A stretch of DNA of 64,000 nt from CAZEHO01 sp964511945. Lineage in GTDB: Bacteria > Actinomycetota > Acidimicrobiia > Spongiisociales > UBA11373. Each line of letters opens with the position of its first letter. Position 1 is the first letter of the stretch. Both the position numbers and the translations under genes were made by a program. This document shows, piece after piece, positions 1-9,046 of the stretch. The notes under the pieces were generated by a model. The model saw nothing but the letters and a program-made list of their open reading frames with translations, did not search any database and was not told where the DNA came from. Location of the stretch: assembly GCA_964511945.1 (NCBI GenBank), contig CAZEHO010000004.1, forward strand, positions 89,420-153,419, given 5' to 3'.

Positions 1-938
1 TGGCATGCACACCAACCGGTGGTGCGCTTCCCGACGAATCCGAGCAAGGACCGGTCGCCACCGGCGACTGGGTGGTCCTGCGCACCGTGCCGGGGTACGG
101 CCTCGATCTGGCCGGCATCCTCGCCAGGCACACCGCCATTCGCAGAGCCGATCCGAGTGCGACCGGCTACCAGGTACTCGCTGCCAACGTCGACGTCGTG
201 TTCGTGGTGGTGTCCATGGACCGGCCCCTCAAACCGGGACGGATCGAGCGGTTGCTCGTCGTGGCCTGGGAGAGTGCGGCCACACCGGTGGTCGCCGTCA
301 CCAAAACCGACCTGGCCGAATCAGGAGCGATCGCCGTCGACCCGGAGGCCTTCCTCACCGGGGTCGCCACAGCAGCAACCGGAGTCGATGTCCTGGCCGT
401 CAGCGGCGCGACCGGCGATGGCATCGATCTGCTGGAGCCACACCTGTTGCCGGGTGCCACCGTTGCGCTCATCGGGGAGTCGGGGGTGGGCAAGTCGACC
501 CTCGCCAATGCCGTAATCGGAGCAGAACGATTCGACACCGGCCCTACCCGGACAGGTGACTCCATGGGTCGCCACACCACGACGTCGCGGGAACTGGTCG
601 TCCTGCCCTCCGGCGCCCTGCTCATCGACACGCCCGGCCTGCGAGCTGTCGCGCTGGCAGACGGGGGCGGCGGAGTCGCCCAGGCGTTTCCCGAAATCGA
701 GGGATTGGCACAGACCTGCCGTTTCCGGGATTGCGGCCACGACCACGAACCCGGCTGCGCGGTGACGGGCGCGATCGCCGACGGGACCCTGAACGAACGG
801 CGGCTGCAGAGCTATCGGAAGCTGCAGCGGGAGGCGGCCCACGAAGCGCGCCGGGCCGACATCAGGACGAGACAGGCCGCAACCAGGGAGCATCGCCGGC
901 GCTACAACCGGATGCGAGACAGGGACCGGGAGTGGTGA
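1..938 (+). CDS. rsgA: Ribosome small subunit-dependent GTPase A (partial, 5' end off the window)
   Basis: RsgA is a circularly permuted GTPase that helps late 30S subunit maturation. The frame is open from base 3 with no stop, and its first residues (VATGDWVVLR) look like the end of the N-terminal OB fold, so the true start lies left of the window. The ATG at 72 is internal. The permuted motif order is visible: G4 TKTD near 300-311, then the P-loop GESGVGKST near 474-500, then the G3 motif DTPG. A zinc-binding C-terminal segment follows, with Cys and His spaced as in CRFRDCGHDHEPGC, and then a basic helical tail. The family assignment is firm. Confidence 0.95.
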   Translation, partial: ACTPTGGALPDESEQGPVATGDWVVLRTVPGYGLDLAGILARHTAIRRADPSATGYQVLAANVDVVFVVVSMDRPLKPGRIERLLVVAWESAATPVVAVTKTDLAESGAIAVDPEAFLTGVATAATGVDVLAVSGATGDGIDLLEPHLLPGATVALIGESGVGKSTLANAVIGAERFDTGPTRTGDSMGRHTTTSRELVVLPSGALLIDTPGLRAVALADGGGGVAQAFPEIEGLAQTCRFRDCGHDHEPGCAVTGAIADGTLNERRLQSYRKLQREAAHEARRADIRTRQAATREHRRRYNRMRDRDREW

Positions 939-942
939 CCGG

Positions 943-1122
943 CTAGGCCGTGCGGGCCAGCGAGTCGGCCGATTCGCCGTTGCCGGCAACCGGGGTCTCG
1001 ATGTGTGCGTCCTGGATCGTGTTGATGATCGCCCGCCAGTCGCGGGTCAGAGCACACTTCCCGCAGTAGTACCCCTCGTCGCGTTTGACGACGGCCGGGT
1101 CGCCGCATGTGGTGCAGTTCAT
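943..1122 (-). CDS. Small zinc-ribbon protein, 59 aa
   Basis: This short protein has a CxxC-x13-CxxC zinc ribbon at residues 3-23, followed by a mixed helical tail. A longer reading up to 1293 exists, but the ATG at 1122 follows an AGGAG site at good spacing and the added residues look non-coding. It sits downstream of the EtfD-like gene on the same strand, 167 bp away, and ends tail to tail with rsgA. Its function is unknown. A nucleic-acid-binding or metal-holding role is only a guess from the ribbon. Confidence 0.6.
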   Translation of the reverse strand: MNCTTCGDPAVVKRDEGYYCGKCALTRDWRAIINTIQDAHIETPVAGNGESADSLARTA

Positions 1123-1289
1123 GGCGCGGGCTCCTGTTCTGACACAGTGAAGGTCGGCAGCAAGCCCACCGGACTTGAGGAGCGAGCTGGGAACTGGGAA
1201 CCGGCAGCGCAGCACTGCTCTTTGCGGCGCTCCGTCCCGCTCCCGAGTCCCGATACCCGGTTCCGGCAACCAGCCGACGGGAGGGGGCC

Positions 1290-3428
1290 TCACTCCCCCA
1301 GGGTGCGGTCGGCGAGCAGCATCGCCAGGTCCTGGACCACGACCTCTTCGTCCTTGCCCAGGTCCTTGACGGCGTCATCGACCATCACGTAACAGAACGG
1401 GCACCCGGTGGCGATGGCGTCGGCGCCGGTGGCAACGGCCTCCTCGGTGCGTTCGAGGTTGACCTTCTTGCCGGTGGACTCTTCCATCCACATCTGGGCG
1501 CCGCCCGCTCCACAGCAGAACGCCTTGGTCCCGTTGCGGGGCATCTCGACCAGATCGCCGACCGACCCGACCACCTCACGCGGTGCCATGAAGATGTCGT
1601 TGTGGCGGCCCAGGTAGCACGGATCGTGATAGGTGATCTTGCGGTCGTCCCCGTTCTTCGGGGTGATGCGCTCCTCACGAATCAGCTGCAGCAGCAGTTC
1701 GCTGTGGTGGACCACTTCGTAGTCGCCGCCGAACTGCGGGTACTCGTTGGCAAGGGTGTTGAAACAGTGGGGACACTGCGTGATCACCTTGGTGATCCCG
1801 AGGTCGTTCAAGGTTTCGATGTTCTGCAGAGCCAGCTGCTGGAAAACGAACTCGTTGCCTGCCCGCCGCGCAGGATCACCGGTACAGAGTTCGTTGGCCC
1901 CGAGGATGGCGAAGTCGACCCCGGCCTCGTTGAGCAGCTTGGCCGTGGCGACGGTGACCTTGCGGTTGCGGTCGTCGAACGAACCGGCACAGCCAACCCA
2001 GTAGAGGTACTCGGCGGTCTCGGCGTTCTCGCCGAGGATCTTCACCTCGAACTCCAGCTCCTTGGTCCAGTCGGCCCGGTTCTGTTGGCTCATTCCGTAG
2101 GGATTGGAGGAGTTCTCCATGCTGATGAAGGCGTTCCCCAGCTGTGACGGGAAGTCACTCTCCATCAGGGACAGATAGCGGCGCATGTCGAGGATCTTGT
2201 CGAGGATTTCGATGTCCACCGGGCAGATGTCGTCGCATGCCCGGCAGGTCGTGCACGACCAGAGCTCTTCGCCGGTGATGCGTTCGAAGACCGAATCGCT
2301 CGACACGGTGATCTCGGCGTCGACCCCGACCGGGGACGACACTGCCGGCGAGCCGGTACGAGCCGCGACCTCGCCCAGCTTGAGGACGATCTCGCGTGGG
2401 TCGAGCGGCTTGCCCGTCTGGTTGGCCGGGCACACCGAGGTGCAGCGCCCGCAGATGGTGCAAGCGTCGGTGTCGAGGAGCTGCTTCCAGGTGAAGTCCT
2501 TGATCTCCGAGGCGCCTACCGTCTCGATGTCCTCGACCTCCATGAGGTTGGGCATCTCACGCATCGCCCCGACCGGGCGCTCCCGAGCGGAGAGCAGCAT
2601 GTTCGCCGGTGAGGTGACCATGTGGCGCAGCTTCGTGGTAGGCAGGGCAATGAGGAAAGCCACGAACGTGAGGGCATGAGCGACCCACAGCGCCTGGTGA
2701 ATGAATGATGCCGACGATGCCGGCACCAGGTACGACAGGCCGTATCCGGCGAACGACCAGATCTCGAAGTCGGGCCGCCCCATCTCGGCGATCCGGGCCG
2801 CCTCGACGGCGATTCCGGTGATACCGATGAGCAGGAGGAGGCTCAGCATCCAGCCGTCCTCGGGACGGGTCTTGGAGCGGATCCGCCACGGTGGGGCGCC
2901 GTAGCGACGGATGATTGCGAACAGCACCCCGAACGTGAAGACGATGGCGGCGATGTCGAGGACGAAGGAGAAGCCCTGGTAGAAGCCGCCCTCGATGAAT
3001 TTCAGGTTGTTCGGGGCAAGGTGATTGATCTCGACGATCGCGGTCCCGGCAGCCAGCACCAGAAACCCGAAGTAGATCATGGAGTGAATGGTCCCGGCGA
3101 CCGGATCCTCCATCACCGTCCGCATCGAGATGCCTCGCCAGAACTCGATGAACCGCTTGCCCCAGTTGCCGGACCTGGATTCAGAGGCACCGCGCTCCCA
3201 GTTCCTCGCCCGGACTGCGAAGAGGTACGCCATCACGCCGATGGCGGCGGCGACTCCGATGTAGAAGAGGGCAACAACGGCATCGGGGACGTTGCCGAAG
3301 TCCTCACGGCCGATCTCCGGGTGGGCATGGTCGGGCAGGGTGCCCAGCCACCACAGGACAAGCGTCGCAATGGGGCCGATCACGACCAGTGCCAGCAGAA
3401 CCCGGGTGGCGGTGATACGACGCAGCAT
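1290..3428 (-). CDS. etfD: EtfD-like membrane Fe-S oxidoreductase (heterodisulfide reductase-related)
   Basis: This membrane protein is expected to pass electrons from the electron-transfer flavoprotein into the quinone pool during fatty-acid oxidation, as proposed for mycobacterial EtfD. The N-terminal ~300 residues carry several hydrophobic segments resembling a nitrate-reductase gamma-type cytochrome b domain. Two 4Fe-4S motifs follow (CTICGRCTSVCP and CTTCRACDDICP), then two cysteine-rich CCG-type domains with motifs such as HDPCYLGRHN, CCGAGGAQ and CPFCY. At 712 residues it is shorter than the mycobacterial protein I recall but has all its parts. A GAGGAGAGG site precedes the ATG. The FadE5-like dehydrogenase at 34902-36713 fits the same pathway, but no etfAB is in the window. 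Confidence 0.85.
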   Translation of the reverse strand: MLRRITATRVLLALVVIGPIATLVLWWLGTLPDHAHPEIGREDFGNVPDAVVALFYIGVAAAIGVMAYLFAVRARNWERGASESRSGNWGKRFIEFWRGISMRTVMEDPVAGTIHSMIYFGFLVLAAGTAIVEINHLAPNNLKFIEGGFYQGFSFVLDIAAIVFTFGVLFAIIRRYGAPPWRIRSKTRPEDGWMLSLLLLIGITGIAVEAARIAEMGRPDFEIWSFAGYGLSYLVPASSASFIHQALWVAHALTFVAFLIALPTTKLRHMVTSPANMLLSARERPVGAMREMPNLMEVEDIETVGASEIKDFTWKQLLDTDACTICGRCTSVCPANQTGKPLDPREIVLKLGEVAARTGSPAVSSPVGVDAEITVSSDSVFERITGEELWSCTTCRACDDICPVDIEILDKILDMRRYLSLMESDFPSQLGNAFISMENSSNPYGMSQQNRADWTKELEFEVKILGENAETAEYLYWVGCAGSFDDRNRKVTVATAKLLNEAGVDFAILGANELCTGDPARRAGNEFVFQQLALQNIETLNDLGITKVITQCPHCFNTLANEYPQFGGDYEVVHHSELLLQLIREERITPKNGDDRKITYHDPCYLGRHNDIFMAPREVVGSVGDLVEMPRNGTKAFCCGAGGAQMWMEESTGKKVNLERTEEAVATGADAIATGCPFCYVMVDDAVKDLGKDEEVVVQDLAMLLADRTLGE

Positions 3429-3536
3429 GCCTCTCCTCGAGCCGGTATCGAGTCATGCTAACCCTGGGGGTCGACGGCTCGACTAGGGCGCAAAGGCCCC
3501 ATCACCCCGGGGAGAAAGCGCTTCCACCTCCGTGGT

Positions 3537-4661
3537 TCACTCCAACTTGGGCAGTTCGAGGTGGCCGAGATGAATCATGTAGTGATGAGGCGTGCATACC
3601 AGTCGCATCTCGTCGATGTCGGTGGCGCCGCCCTCAATCCAGGGGATTTCATGGTGAGCGTCGCACCACTCGGGTGGGCGATCGCATCCGGGGATGACGC
3701 ATCCGCCGTCACGGATGGCGAGAGCCCGGCGCTGGGCCGGGGTGGCGGTACGAACCTTGCGACCCATCTCGAGGATTTCGTGAGATCCCTTCATCAGGAC
3801 ACCGCACACGGTTGCATCGCAAGCGAGGAACTCGCGGGCTGCAGGGCCGAGCAGCTTGTGGTGACCTATCTCGCTGCGCGAAGTGACCCCGCCGGTGAGC
3901 GCATCCACGTCGACGATCACATTGAGGTGGGGGCGGTTCCCACCGACGATGGGGGCCTTGTCGGAATCGAGGTGATGGCGGCAGATCTCGGTGAGGGCAT
4001 CGACCCTGCGTTGGGTGGGTGTGCGGCCGTCATCGCCGTCGCGGTTGGCGGGGCCGGCCAGTGACTCGATGGCGGCACCAATGGTTTCGGCGGAGACCCG
4101 ATCGAGCTCGGCGCCGAGCCGGACCGTGCCCTCAAGCGTCTCGGACAGGGTGAGCCGACGACGCCGATGCTGCTCCCGTTCCTCCACACGGCTGTGTTCT
4201 CGTGCCTGGTTCTGCCGCCAGATGCCCACCGTGTTGGCGAACGTGGCCGCATCCTGCGAACCGGCACGATCCAACAATTCGGTCTCGTCCCGCGAGAACG
4301 GTTCGGGTGCGGCCTCCCGAGCATCCATGAGGCGGCGCACTCGCCCGGCATCGATGTCGCCGTCGGCGAACGCCCTGGCGGTGGCCGGCATCTCCTGCAG
4401 TTGGCGGGCCATCCGGACACGCCCTGCCGCCGCCTGCTGCGAGTCACCCGTCCGGAAGGCGACGAAAGCCTGCAGGGAAAGGAACCGCTCAGTCACGTGT
4501 GAACGCCGACGGTCGATTTCCGCCAGTGCCGCGGCGGCCTCGGCAGCAGCCATGACTTCCCGACGCCGGCACTCGACGTAGTGATCGTGGAGGTCGGCAT
4601 CCGACATCTCCGAGAACCCGGGATCAGAACCGACCGGAGGGGCAGGCAACACCTCCAACAT
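3537..4661 (-). CDS. DUF222 / HNH endonuclease domain protein (13E12 family)
   Basis: The 374-residue product has the helical DUF222 region over about residues 20-230, with the typical TERFLSLQAFVAFRTGDS and TPTQRRVDALTEICR stretches. A C-terminal HNH nuclease fold follows near 310-365 (CVIPGCDRPPEWCDAHHEIPW and a later CTPHHYMIH). These proteins are numerous in Actinobacteria, often in multigene families linked to mobile DNA, and their targets are unknown. The gene stands alone, 108 bp upstream of etfD on the same strand. Confidence 0.85.
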   Translation of the reverse strand: MLEVLPAPPVGSDPGFSEMSDADLHDHYVECRRREVMAAAEAAAALAEIDRRRSHVTERFLSLQAFVAFRTGDSQQAAAGRVRMARQLQEMPATARAFADGDIDAGRVRRLMDAREAAPEPFSRDETELLDRAGSQDAATFANTVGIWRQNQAREHSRVEEREQHRRRRLTLSETLEGTVRLGAELDRVSAETIGAAIESLAGPANRDGDDGRTPTQRRVDALTEICRHHLDSDKAPIVGGNRPHLNVIVDVDALTGGVTSRSEIGHHKLLGPAAREFLACDATVCGVLMKGSHEILEMGRKVRTATPAQRRALAIRDGGCVIPGCDRPPEWCDAHHEIPWIEGGATDIDEMRLVCTPHHYMIHLGHLELPKLE

Positions 4662-4739
4662 GAAGACAAGGTATCGATCGGGTGTGACACAAAACCCGGC
4701 GGTGAGAGTGAAGCTGCGATCGGCGGTCGCGAGCGGTCG

Positions 4740-5579
4740 TCAACCCCCCGCCACCAAGCCCACCGCGACCAGCGCCAACACATGGCCCAGCTGCCGCCTC
4801 CTCGTCAACCGCTCACCGAATACCACCCAGGCCAACAGCACAGTCGCCGCCGGGAACATCGCCGCCACCACCGAGACCACCGCCAGCGAACCGCGGGTCG
4901 TTCCCAGGACGAACAAGCCGTTACCGAGTGTCACCAGGAATCCGGCGCCGATGCTGGACACCACTGCTCCACCGGCGGGGCGGGGTTCGCGACGCGTCAC
5001 CAGAACGGCGGTCAGAATCGTCAATGATCCGGCCACCCGCGCCGGCAGCAGCGACCAGATCCCCGCCGTGTCGGAACCCAGGCTCAGAGGATCAGCAGGC
5101 CGCCAAAGCCCAGGCCCGCAAGTATTCCGAAGATCACGCCCGCCCGCACATCGTCGGCCTCACTGATCCGGCCCGTGCTGCTCAGGATCCAGATCGCCAC
5201 GACACCCATCGCCAGCCCGGCGACGACCACGGGTCCCGGGACATCCCCTTGCGCGACCTCGAACAGGGCGGCCATACCGCCGCCCCAACGGCAGCGATCG
5301 CGACACCACCGCCATGGCACTCCGGCTGAATCCCGTGTAGAGCGAGATGACCGCTCCGGCACCGCAGGTGCCGGCGATGGCTCCCCAAAAGACCGTTGGG
5401 CGATCGAGGCTGCCGCCGAAGAGCGGCCCGAGGACGAGCATCACGGCAACGCCGGCCAGGTGGTTGGTGAGCACAACTCCCATCACCCGTCCACGGCGCG
5501 ATGCCAGACCGCTGAAGAAGTCACCCGACCCCGAGAGGGCCGCGGCGCCGAGCGCAAGCAGCAGGGCCAGGGCGGCTCT
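4740..5579 (-). pseudogene. EamA/DMT-type transporter broken by three single-base deletions
   Basis: An EamA family exporter (two repeats of about five membrane segments) can be read across this stretch only by changing frame three times. The first half runs GSGDFFSGLASRRGRV... to SAMAVVS near 5302. The frame then shifts to IAAVGAAVWPP, and again near 5265 to LFEVAQGDVPGP. A third shift near 5087 turns GLLIL-stop into LSLGSDTAGIWSLLPAR, and the reading closes with the hydrophobic repeat ending at 4740. Adding one C (coding strand) at each site restores a continuous family-like protein. No clear start codon was found. The 5' end abuts the stop of the methyltransferase gene. This is either a decayed gene or a cluster of base-call errors. 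Confidence 0.75.
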
Positions 5580-6303
5580 ACACCCGGTCGGGGGGCCGCA
5601 TCGCCAGCAGGAGGCCGCGGCCCATCGGCCCCTCCGGATCGAAGCTGGCATCGAGCCCTGCGGCCTGCGCCGACTCGAGGTACTGCTCCTCGGTGAACAG
5701 GCCGAGTTCGTGGACCTCTGAGTAGGTCTCGGCCCGCTCCGGCGTCGCCACCAGGTAGTCGAAGACGAGCTTCGAGACACCCTCCTCGGACGGCAGCGAA
5801 CGAGAGGTGCGGGCGATCTTGAGATCGAACTCATCAACGGTGTGGAGCACCACCCTCCCCTCCTCCCAGCGGTCCGGCGTGAACCAGGGCTCCACCGCGA
5901 GCACGCCCCCGAAGTTCAGATGGCGCGCCATCGCGGCGATCGCAGCATGGAGCCGCTCCTCGGTCCTCACGTAGCCGATCGAGCTGAACAGGCAGGTCAC
6001 CGCATCGAATCGCTGCTCGAGGTCGAAGTCCGTCATGTCCGCGTGATGGATATCGATGTCCGGATTCCGCTCACGTGCGATCTCGATCAGCGCCGGATCG
6101 ATGTCCACACCGGCGACGACGTCGTAGCGATTGCGGAACACCGCGAGGTGGCGGCCGGTGCCGCAAGCCACATCCAGCAACGACCGGGCATCGAGGCGGT
6201 TGGCGCGGATCGCAGCATCGACAGCCTTGGCGTGGGCGCTGTAATCGAGGTGGCCGTAGACGGTGTCGTAGAACCGTGCGGTGTCGTGGAACGGGCCGGG
6301 CAT
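5578..6303 (-). CDS. Class I SAM-dependent methyltransferase
   Basis: The 241-residue protein has a Rossmann-type SAM-binding fold. Motif I is LLDVACGTGRHLAVF, the acidic post-motif II is GVDIDPALI, and HADMTDFDL and the loop CLFSSIGYV follow. The sequence resembles small-molecule methyltransferases, including amino-sugar N-methyltransferases of the DesVI type, with a C-terminal cap around residues 140-230. No sugar biosynthesis genes lie nearby, so the substrate cannot be named. Its stop codon meets the start region of the broken EamA transporter, suggesting the two were once co-transcribed. Confidence 0.8.
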   Translation of the reverse strand: MPGPFHDTARFYDTVYGHLDYSAHAKAVDAAIRANRLDARSLLDVACGTGRHLAVFRNRYDVVAGVDIDPALIEIARERNPDIDIHHADMTDFDLEQRFDAVTCLFSSIGYVRTEERLHAAIAAMARHLNFGGVLAVEPWFTPDRWEEGRVVLHTVDEFDLKIARTSRSLPSEEGVSKLVFDYLVATPERAETYSEVHELGLFTEEQYLESAQAAGLDASFDPEGPMGRGLLLAMRPPDRV

Positions 6304-6363
6304 TGTGCAGGCCAGGCTATTCAGGGCGATGGCCCTTCCCCGGGATTCAACCTGCGATCAGAA

Positions 6364-6810
6364 TCAGTCAGGGCGGCCGGGTGGCCAGGCGTCCCGGTCT
6401 GCCGTGCTGATCTCGACTGTGTTGCCCATCGGGTCAATGACCGGGAAGCTCCAGTACCTAACCCACACCGGCTCGGTGTGCCTGGTCTCGACCCCGGCGG
6501 ATCTGGCCGCCTCGACTGCACGTCCGAAGTCGTGAGGTGGGCACTCGAATCCCCAAGAGGGGGCCGCACTCGATCCCGCCTCCCAACCCGGCTGCTGTGT
6601 CCAGCCCTCCACGTGGATGGGGCTCGGGTGGGTAGAGATGGCGATCTGGAGCTCTCCCACGAGGTAGCCCACCGCTCGTTCCTCGGCTGAGAAGTAGATC
6701 TCCGACAGCCCCAACACGTCCGTGTAGAAGCTCCGAGCGAGTTCCAGGTCAGCACAGTGGAGGTAGAGGAAGGTCCGGATGCGCTGATGTATCCAGGTGG
6801 CCAGGATCAA
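6364..6810 (-). CDS. VOC (glyoxalase/bleomycin-resistance) family protein
   Basis: The product shows one vicinal-oxygen-chelate beta-alpha repeat pair: an N-terminal TFLYLHCADLELARSFYTDV segment and a C-terminal VIDPMGNTVEIS strand typical of this fold. The frame stays open to 6921, but the upstream residues look random. A TTG at 6810 preceded by a GGGGA stretch is the best start seen, giving about 148 residues. Members include dioxygenases, isomerases and binding proteins, and the substrate here is unknown. It stands alone between the methyltransferase and pspA. Confidence 0.7.
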   Translation of the reverse strand: MILATWIHQRIRTFLYLHCADLELARSFYTDVLGLSEIYFSAEERAVGYLVGELQIAISTHPSPIHVEGWTQQPGWEAGSSAAPSWGFECPPHDFGRAVEAARSAGVETRHTEPVWVRYWSFPVIDPMGNTVEISTADRDAWPPGRPD

Positions 6811-6965
6811 AGCGATCCCCAGGCTCTCCCGTGGACTTCCGGTGCCTCCCTGCGGTGTCTCACGGCGATCAACACCGTCAGCGCCGTAGCTGTCATCGAC
6901 CCCTGATCCCCAACGCGACAACGCCGCCCCGGAGGGCGGCGCCGTCAGATCTCGTCGGACCGAAC

Positions 6966-7694
6966 CTAGAGCTCGATGCCCAGTTCCGCCTTGAGTTCGG
7001 CGAGCTTCGTGTCGGCCTGCGCCAGTGACACGGCTTCGCGCAGCTCGGCCTCGGCTCCTTCCGGAGTTGCTTCGCGCAGCTCAGCCCGGGCCATCGCCTC
7101 GGCCTTGCGCTTCTCGATCTTCTCCTCGACCTTGTCCAGGCTGACCGCCTCGGTGTCCATGTTTGCCGACATGGACTCGATGGCCTTGTTGACCGACTCC
7201 TGCATCTTGGCCTGCTGCAGGGCGCCGACCAGCTCCATCCGCTTCGCCGCCAGTTCCTGGAGGCGCATGGCGTTTTGCTGCACGGCCCGCTTGGCGCTGT
7301 CGGCCTGGGTCTGAGCCGTCTCGTACTGACCCTTGAGCCCATTGAGGTTGTTCTCAGAGGCTTGCAGCTTCATGGCGAGGCTCTGCGCCGTCTTAGTCCA
7401 CTTGTCGGTTGCGGCAGCGTCGCCGGCGTTGGATGACTCCTGCGCCTTCAGCAGGGCCTGCTTTGCCATCTCGCGGGCCTCACCGACGTTGTCGGCGGCT
7501 CGCTCGATCTGGCTCTCGAGCTGGGTGCGATGTGCCACGACCTTTGCGGCCTGGTTGCGCAGCTCCTGATCGCGCTTGCGCGCCTCCTGGATCGCCTGCT
7601 CGATCTCGATCTCCGGATCCATCATCGCTTCCGTCTTGGTGCGGAAGAGCGCCTTGATGTATCCCCACAGCCGCTTCAAGAAACCCATGTCCAT
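6966..7694 (-). CDS. pspA: PspA/Vipp1 (IM30) family membrane stress protein
   Basis: This is a long coiled-coil protein of 242 residues beginning with the amphipathic helix FLKRLWGYIKALF, followed by the family stretch DPEIEIEQAIQEARKRDQEL. Heptad-rich alpha-helical sequence runs almost to the end, which closes with KLAELKAELGIEL. PspA/Vipp1 proteins assemble ESCRT-III-like polymers on stressed membranes. A second ATG two codons in (7688) is an equally possible start. It lies 51 bp downstream of the TPM-domain gene on the same strand, and the two probably form an envelope-stress operon. Confidence 0.9.
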   Translation of the reverse strand: MDMGFLKRLWGYIKALFRTKTEAMMDPEIEIEQAIQEARKRDQELRNQAAKVVAHRTQLESQIERAADNVGEAREMAKQALLKAQESSNAGDAAATDKWTKTAQSLAMKLQASENNLNGLKGQYETAQTQADSAKRAVQQNAMRLQELAAKRMELVGALQQAKMQESVNKAIESMSANMDTEAVSLDKVEEKIEKRKAEAMARAELREATPEGAEAELREAVSLAQADTKLAELKAELGIEL

Positions 7695-7745
7695 CCTTCG
7701 TGTGCTCGGGGTCGTTCAATGATAGGAGCCGGGGCTCCCGACGCG

Positions 7746-9014
7746 TCAGCCCCGGCGGCGCTTCCGCCCCGCCGAACCCCCGGTCTTGCGGGTCCGGCTC
7801 CGGCCGGCCGACGAGCCCGAGGAGGGTCCCCGGACGATCTGCCGCGACCTGCGTCGCGGCGGCGCCTGGCTTGCCCCCCAATCGAGAGAGCGGCCACCAC
7901 CACTCGCTCCTCCAACCAGGATCGAGAAGATACCGCCGAGGTCGATTCCGCCACCACCGTGCGACCGGGGTGCCGACGGCGCCGGCACCGGGCGACCCTC
8001 GACCTCGATCATGCGGGGTTCCGGATCCCTTCCGCGCCGCAGCCGCTCGGCGTCCCTTACGCAGACCTTGACGGTCTTGTCCCCGGCCGCGGTCCGGATG
8101 TCGGCATCCTCGAACGGTCCCGGGTGGATCGGATCAAAGAAGCACGCATGGCGTTCCTCGGGTTTCGGCTTCTCGGGAATGGTCCGGCCCGCCACCAGAG
8201 CTTCGGCGGCATCAAGCTGCCAGCGGGCCTCGTCGAGCCGATCCGACAGGCTTTCGAGCTGGCCGAGATCGGTTGCGGTCTCGAACTGCTCCGACACTTC
8301 GGTGAACGTGACCGAGGCCTGCTCCAGATACGTGTTGTCCTCGCGAGTGTCGGACACCTTGACCGAATCGGTGATGTCGAGGATCACGTTGGCCATGGCG
8401 TCGAGCTGCCCCTTGATCTCCGCCCGAGCTTCGTTGATCGACTGCTGGAGCCGATCCTCATTGCGTTTCTTCCCCCGCCGGATGGCCCACCACGCGAGGA
8501 GGATCAGCCCACCAATGATGGCAAGGAAGACGATGAGCCCGGCACCCCCTCCGCCGCCGTCGTCCGACGATGAAGCGGCGACCGTGGTTGCCGGGGACGC
8601 GAAGGACGCCAGCTCATCCACCACCGCATCGGTGATCGCTTCATCGTTGCCGGCCGACAGCCCCCGATCGAGGGCTCGTGACACCTCTGCATCGCTGAAG
8701 TCGACGCTGGCGAGGCCGGCACCAGAGGCCGACAGCACCAGCACGGTGCCCCGCCCGACTTCATCTCGGACCGACAGGGCGAACCCCTCGGAACCACCCG
8801 ACGGCTCCTCGTCGAGAATGACGACGGCAAAGGTGAAGTCGGCGCGGTCGACGGCACTGCGCAGCCGGGATTCGTCGGCCGAGACACCCGATTCGACGTA
8901 GACCCCGTCCCCGAGCCCGGACACAACCTGATCGACCGTGGCGGCGCCGGCAGGCGCGGAAATGGCCAGAAGCAACAGCAGGAGCAGCGTGATGAAGGAG
9001 GAGCGGCGGAACAT
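7746..9014 (-). CDS. Secreted/anchored TPM-domain protein
   Basis: A signal peptide (FRRSSFITLLLLLLLAISAPAGAA) leads into a TPM-type domain over about residues 30-150. A glycine-rich linker and a single membrane helix (LIVFLAIIGGLILLAWWAI) come next, then a cytoplasmic alpha-helical region and a basic Arg/Ser-rich tail. TPM domains occur in proteins linked to photosystem repair and PspA-type membrane stress. The ATG at 9014 gives a standard signal peptide. A GTG at 9050 overlaps the proline dehydrogenase stop as GTGA and would add twelve residues, so translational coupling is possible. pspA follows downstream. Confidence 0.75.
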   Translation of the reverse strand: MFRRSSFITLLLLLLLAISAPAGAATVDQVVSGLGDGVYVESGVSADESRLRSAVDRADFTFAVVILDEEPSGGSEGFALSVRDEVGRGTVLVLSASGAGLASVDFSDAEVSRALDRGLSAGNDEAITDAVVDELASFASPATTVAASSSDDGGGGGAGLIVFLAIIGGLILLAWWAIRRGKKRNEDRLQQSINEARAEIKGQLDAMANVILDITDSVKVSDTREDNTYLEQASVTFTEVSEQFETATDLGQLESLSDRLDEARWQLDAAEALVAGRTIPEKPKPEERHACFFDPIHPGPFEDADIRTAAGDKTVKVCVRDAERLRRGRDPEPRMIEVEGRPVPAPSAPRSHGGGGIDLGGIFSILVGGASGGGRSLDWGASQAPPRRRSRQIVRGPSSGSSAGRSRTRKTGGSAGRKRRRG

Positions 9015-9046
9015 GGGGCGGATGGTAGGCCCGCCGGATCGTGCGA

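Noticed and set aside
1189..1204. 16-mer GGGAACTGGGAACCGG, with its reverse complement at 37420-37435
   Set aside because: Both are intergenic, but the shared block is short and internally repetitive (GGGAAC units), and flanks do not align. It may be chance or a low-level intergenic repeat.
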